Source: Chloroflexota bacterium (GTDB lineage: Bacteria > Chloroflexota > UBA6077). Taken from it: 5,787 nucleotides of DNA. Location of the stretch: the NCBI GenBank assembly GCA_021786215.1, contig JAJYNT010000116.1, forward strand, positions 1-5,787, written 5' to 3'. Below the pieces are notes generated by a model. That model was not told the DNA's origin. It made no database searches and worked only from the letters and a program-made list of their open reading frames with translations. Positions 5,514-5,787 of the stretch are shown here, piece after piece (within the stretch, counting starts at the first letter, position 1; every line of letters starts with the position of its first letter). The position numbers were made by a program, and so were the translations under genes.

Positions 5514-5787
5514 TCAGAGGTAAAGGTCCGATCGATTCATCGGCAGGAAGCAGTGACCCTCCGAGTCCGGTTTACTCAGGAGTGCCTGGTGTAGGTTGAG
5601 CCGCGCCGTGGTGAAGGCATGCTCGCATCCCGCCATGTAGAGGCGCCACACACGATAGGTCCTTTCGTCCACCTGCCTCCGCGCCTCCTCCCGGTTCGCC
5701 TCAAGTCGCTGGACCCAGTGGCGTAGCGTGAGGGCATAGTGTTCTCGAAGGCTCTCCACATCCCGCACCTCGAAACCCACATGCTCG
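5514..5787 (-). CDS. Cyclopropane-fatty-acyl-phospholipid synthase family, C-terminal part (truncated by window edge)
   Basis: The last 90 full codons of a gene that enters from beyond the right edge. The family transfers a methylene group from S-adenosylmethionine to the double bond of unsaturated phospholipid acyl chains at the membrane. The visible part matches the conserved C-terminus of this family: EHVGFEVRDVESLREHYA, then TLRHWVQRLEANREEA, and the YRVWRLYMAGCEHAF helix leading to LNLHQALLSKPD. A short tail of 16 residues follows to the TGA at 5516-5514. The SAM-binding motif and catalytic residues lie upstream, outside the window, so activity cannot be judged. A GTG at 5780 is an internal valine codon, not a start, because the conserved frame continues upstream. 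A related cyclopropane/mycolic-acid-type methyltransferase is the only real alternative. Confidence 0.88.
   Translation of the reverse strand, partial: EHVGFEVRDVESLREHYALTLRHWVQRLEANREEARRQVDERTYRVWRLYMAGCEHAFTTARLNLHQALLSKPDSEGHCFLPMNRSDLYL

Noticed and set aside
5576..5782. Minus-strand open frame starting with an ATG at 5782
   Set aside because: It is an out-of-frame shadow of the cyclopropane synthase gene, whose conserved C-terminal motifs are read in the frame ending at 5514.

Overview
The window looks like chromosomal DNA from a GC-rich bacterium. One gene on the plus strand, at the left, converges on a three-gene minus-strand operon, and the end of another minus-strand gene enters from the right. 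The taxon cannot be fixed from this sequence. The long Ala/Pro/Thr linker after the lipoprotein cysteine, the GTG and TTG starts and the fused TRAP permease would suit a Chloroflexota-type or other GC-rich lineage, but this is a weak inference.

Layout from left to right: (1) a complete type I methionine aminopeptidase gene on the plus strand (40-828) with all metal ligands present; (2) a 105-bp convergent intergenic region holding a 12-bp stem-loop (886-928); (3) a minus-strand TRAP-TAXI transporter operon, in transcription order a TAXI-family solute-binding lipoprotein (4780-3671), a DUF1850 protein (3568-2987) and a fused DctQ-DctM (4TM/12TM) permease (2934-934); (4) an apparently non-coding stretch of about 730 bp (4781-5513) with several inverted repeats and a good sigma70-type promoter pointing toward the operon; (5) the C-terminal 90 codons of a cyclopropane-fatty-acyl-phospholipid synthase-like gene on the minus strand (5787-5514), truncated by the window edge.

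The three operon genes make one functional unit. The lipoprotein captures a small organic anion outside the membrane and the fused permease imports it, probably driven by an ion gradient. DUF1850 is a membrane-anchored companion of unknown role often found in TAXI-type loci. A 15-bp stem-loop between the binding-protein gene and DUF1850 could reduce downstream expression so that the binding protein is made in excess. The aminopeptidase and the cyclopropane synthase have no evident link to the transporter.

No CRISPR array, tRNA, rRNA, transposase or phage gene was seen. The parts least explained by known genes are the leader/intergenic region (a dyad abutting a consensus -35 box, and an 18-bp stem-loop after the cyclopropane synthase gene) and the DUF1850 protein.
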